64,000 nucleotides of DNA from Hydractinia symbiolongicarpus (Eukaryota; Cnidaria; Hydrozoa; Anthoathecata; Hydractiniidae): contig NC_079889.1 of NCBI RefSeq assembly GCF_029227915.1, forward strand, positions 6,698,001-6,762,000, in the 5' to 3' direction. The stretch's first letter is position 1. Every line of letters starts with the position of its first letter. Shown here piece by piece: positions 61,928 through 64,000 of this stretch. The translations under genes were made by a program, and so were the position numbers. Under the pieces are notes generated by a model. It did no database searches. It was not told the DNA's origin and saw nothing but the letters and a program-made list of their open reading frames with translations.

Positions 61928-63380
61928 TAAAGGCCTCACACGTAAATCACGTGGTTTCAACTGCCTGCGCAGCTTACCATTGGACTAGTTGTTCCAGTCT
62001 CAATGCACTACAACGTCCCAAGTCATTTTCATTAGCGCCATCGCCTTAGAACGCTCTTAACTACGTGACAGTCCTATAAAGGCCGTAATATGGCCTTTTA
62101 CAGTCCAATAAAGGCCGCAGACGTAAATCACGCGGTTTCAGCTGCCTGCGCAGGTTACCATTGGACTAGTCGTTCCAGTCTCAATGCGCTACAACGTCCC
62201 AAGTCATTTTCCTTAGCGCCATGGCCTTACAACACTCTTAACTACGTGCACAGTCCTATAAAGGCCGTAATATGGCCTTTTGCATTTTAATAAAGGCCTC
62301 ACACGTAGATCACGTGGCTCCATCTGCCTGCGCAGGTTACCATTGGACTATTCTTTCCAGTCTCAATGCGCTACAACGTTCCAAGTGGTTCTCCTTAGCG
62401 CTGTGGCCTTAGAACGCTCTTAACTATGTGAACAGTCCTATAAAGGCTGTAATATGGCCTTTTGCAGTCTAATAAAGGCCTCACACGTAAATCACGTGGT
62501 TCCATCTGCCTGTGCAGGTTACCATTGGACTATTCCTTCCAGTCTCAATGCGCTATAACGTCCCAAGTGGTTCTCCTTAGCGCTGTGGCCTTAGAACACT
62601 CTTAACTACGTGCACAGTCCATTAAAGGCTGTAATAAGGCCTTTTGCAGTCTAATAAAGGCTTCACAAATAAATCACGTGGTTTTACCTGCCTGCGCAGG
62701 TTACCGTTGGACTATTCCTTACAGTCTCAATGCACTACAACGTTCCAAGATGTTTTCTTTGGCGCTGTGGCCTTACAAAACTCTTAACTACGTGCACAGT
62801 CCTATAAAGGCCGTAATATGGCCTTTTGCAGTCCCATAAAGGTCGCAGACGTAAATCACGCGGTTTCAGCTGCCTGCGCAGGTTGCCATTGTACTAGTCG
62901 TTCCAGTCTCAATGCGCTACAACGTCCCAAGTCATTTTCATTAGCGCCATCGCCTTAGAACGCTCTTAACTACGTGCACAGTCCTATAAAGGCTGTAATG
63001 TGGCCTTTCGCAGTCTAATAAGGGCGTCACACGTAGATGTCGTGGTTCCATCTGCCTGTGCAGGTTACCATTGGACTATTCCTTCCAGTCTCAATGCGCT
63101 ATAACGTCCCAAGTGGTTCTCCTTAGCGCTGTGGCCTTAGAACACTCTTAACTACGTGCACAGTCCATTAAAGGCTGTAATATGGCCTTTTGCAGTCCAA
63201 TAAAGGCCGCAGACGTAAATCACGCGGTTTCAGCTGCCTGCGCAGGTTACCATTGGACTAGTCGTTCCATTCTCAATGCGCTACAACGTCCCAAGTCGTT
63301 TTCATTAGCGCCGTTGCCTTAGTACACTCTTAACTACGTTCACAGTCCTATAAAGGCTGTAATATGGCATTTTGCAGTCA
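61928..63380 (+). repeat. Mixed monomers at the right end
   Basis: Eight monomers have no local HOR partner. They combine variants from several blocks: P type at 62090 and 63192, a GATGTCGTGG monomer near 63026 otherwise seen at 33.5, 35.5, 37.6, 39.6 and 41.7 kb, and GCGCTATAACG monomers near 62550 and 63099 as in HOR F and G. Small private changes include GTGACAGTCC near 62067 (1 bp short) and GTAATAAGGCC near 62633. This stretch looks less homogenised than its neighbours. Confidence 0.75.
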
Positions 63381-63744
63381 AATAAAGGCCTCACACGTAG
63401 ATCACGTGGTTCCATCTGCCTGCGCAGGCTACCATTGGACTAGTTGTTCCAATCTCAATGCGCTACAACGTCCCAAGTCATTTTCATTAGCGCCGTCGAC
63501 TTAGAACGCGCTTAACTAAGTGCACAGTCCTATAAAGGCTGTAATATGGCCTTTTGCAGTCTAATAAAGGCCTCACACGTAGATCACGTGGTTCCATCTG
63601 CCTGCGCAGGCTACCATTGGACTAGTTGTTCCAATCTCAATGCGCTACAACGTCCCAAGTCATTTTCATTAGCGCCGTCGACTTAGAACGCGCTTAACTA
63701 AGTGCACAGTCCTATAAAGGCTGTAATATGGCCTTTTGCAGTCT
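63381..63744 (+). repeat. Tandem duplication of a single monomer
   Basis: Two adjacent monomers are the same over almost their whole length, from CCTCACACGTAGATC (63389 and 63571) through CTGCGCAGGCTACC and GTTCCAATCTC to CTTAACTAAGTGCACAG. I saw no difference between them apart from the first few bases (GCATTTTGCAGTCAAATAAAGG, split as GCATTTTGCAG and TCAAATAAAGG, in the first copy). Related single-monomer variants lie at 27.4 and 30.85 kb. Confidence 0.87.
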
Positions 63745-64000
63745 AATAAAGGATTCACACGTAGATCACGTGGTTCCATCTGCCTGCGCAGGTTACCATT
63801 GTACTATTTCTTCCAGTCTCAATGCACTACAACCTCCCAAGTCATTTTCCTTAGCGCCATGGCCTTACAACACTTCTAACTACGTGCACAGTCCTAGAAA
63901 GGCCGTAATATGGCCTTTTGCAGTCTAATAAAGGCCTCACACGTAGATCACGTGGTTCCATCTGCCTGCGCAGGTTACCATTGGACTAGTTGTTCCAGTC
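63745..64000 (+). repeat. Array continuing to the window edge
   Basis: One full monomer (63728 onwards, with GGATTCACACG, AACCTCCCAAG and CACTTCTAAC as private changes) and about half of the next. The array continues unbroken to the last base, so neither array border is in this window. Confidence 0.85.

Larger units (their letters stand above)
1..64000 (+). repeat. 182-bp tandem satellite array filling the window
   Basis: The same 182-bp sequence recurs head to tail in one orientation without a break. For example ATGGCCTTTTGCAG-type starts lie at 3514, 3696 and 3878, at 40799 and 40981, and at 55538 and 55720. Monomers differ by substitutions and a few indels but are always alignable, and I found no inverted block, unique spacer or inserted element. 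Length divided by period gives about 350 monomers. Arrays of this size and uniformity are known from eukaryotic centromeric, pericentromeric and subtelomeric heterochromatin, and 182 bp is close to a nucleosome plus linker. The satellite family and organism are not recognised, and the centromere link is inference only. Confidence 0.97.

Noticed and set aside
420-63928. About 100 short plus-strand reading frames of 60-79 codons beginning MAFCSLIKAS and ending in IWPFAV, with ATG in a good context (A at -3, G at +4)
   Set aside because: They arise once per monomer from the repeat itself. At 201 bp they are longer than the monomer and overlap their neighbour by 20 bp in another frame, because 182 is not a multiple of 3. 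A large share of monomers break the frame (CCTTAGAAC gives a stop), indels are tolerated, and no signal, fold or family is recognisable.
1-64000. CRISPR array
   Set aside because: Periodicity is 182 bp with the whole unit repeated. There are no short constant repeats separated by unique spacers, and no cas genes.
1-64000. CENP-B box
   Set aside because: I looked for TTCG followed by A and CGGG at the expected spacing and its complement. The nearest, GTTCGAAGAGG in a few monomers, lacks the CGGG half.
1-64000. Telomere repeats or rDNA spacer subrepeats
   Set aside because: No TTAGGG- or TTTAGGG-type runs and no recognisable rRNA sequence are present, so a subtelomeric or rDNA-linked position is not supported from this window.
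1-64000. Genes on the minus strand
   Set aside because: The minus strand is the same satellite read backwards. No frame longer than about one monomer was seen and none is independent of the repeat.

Overview
The whole 64 kb window is one uninterrupted head-to-tail satellite DNA array. The monomer is 182 bp and about 350 copies fit, all in the same orientation. Landmarks such as ATGGCCTTTTGCAG, AATAAAGG, ATCACGTG and CTCTTAACTACGTGCACAG recur every 182 bp from the first base to the last. I found no protein-coding gene, rRNA, tRNA, CRISPR array, transposon or unique spacer. The short reading frames of about 66 codons, one per intact monomer, are a by-product of the repeat and are rejected as genes. 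Such an array points to eukaryotic heterochromatin (centromeric, pericentromeric or subtelomeric). I do not recognise the satellite family and cannot name the organism. One clean monomer has 45% GC by my hand count, with CpG only mildly depleted (7 seen, about 8.8 expected), and the + strand carries more C than G (50 against 32).

The informative structure is the higher-order repeat (HOR) organisation, which changes along the array. From 68 to about 17.9 kb lie three copies of a very long HOR of 35, 34 and at least 29 monomers (6351 bp, 6169 bp, then truncated). They share the same diagnostic indels, including an 18-bp deletion that marks each copy boundary. From 17.9 to 20.3 kb there is a 9-monomer (1638 bp) tandem pair, itself related at 8 monomers (1456 bp) to the end of the third long copy. 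A 1494-bp tandem pair at 22.1 to 25.1 kb was joined out of register and left a 39-bp insertion. A 19-monomer unit (3455 bp) covers 24.8 to about 33 kb, and 20- and 22-monomer relatives (3634 and 3997 bp) cover 32.2 to 39.9 kb. From 39.9 to about 48.8 kb, 12-, 8- and 6-monomer periods alternate (2179, 1456, 2184, 1092 bp), overlain by a 20-monomer period (3640 bp) that reaches to about 53.7 kb. Periods of 2 monomers (364 bp) and 7 monomers plus 1 bp (1275 bp) follow at 53.1 to 55.6 kb, then an 11-monomer unit (2003 bp) at 55.6 to 59.6 kb. The right end is more mixed and contains a fresh single-monomer duplication at 63.4 to 63.7 kb.

Nearly every HOR length is an integer multiple of 182 bp apart from a few small shared indels, which is what in-register unequal exchange between aligned monomers would produce. 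The exceptions (the 18-bp deletion, the 39-bp out-of-register junction, a converted tract at 2.3 to 2.4 kb and fusion monomers at block edges) record individual events. Each monomer also carries a TATAAA, an AATAAA 32 bp downstream, and an ATCACGTG E-box that fits the yeast CDEI consensus. These sequences are plainly present, but any function is speculation. Block boundaries were found by eye from shared variants and are approximate except where an exact indel marks them.
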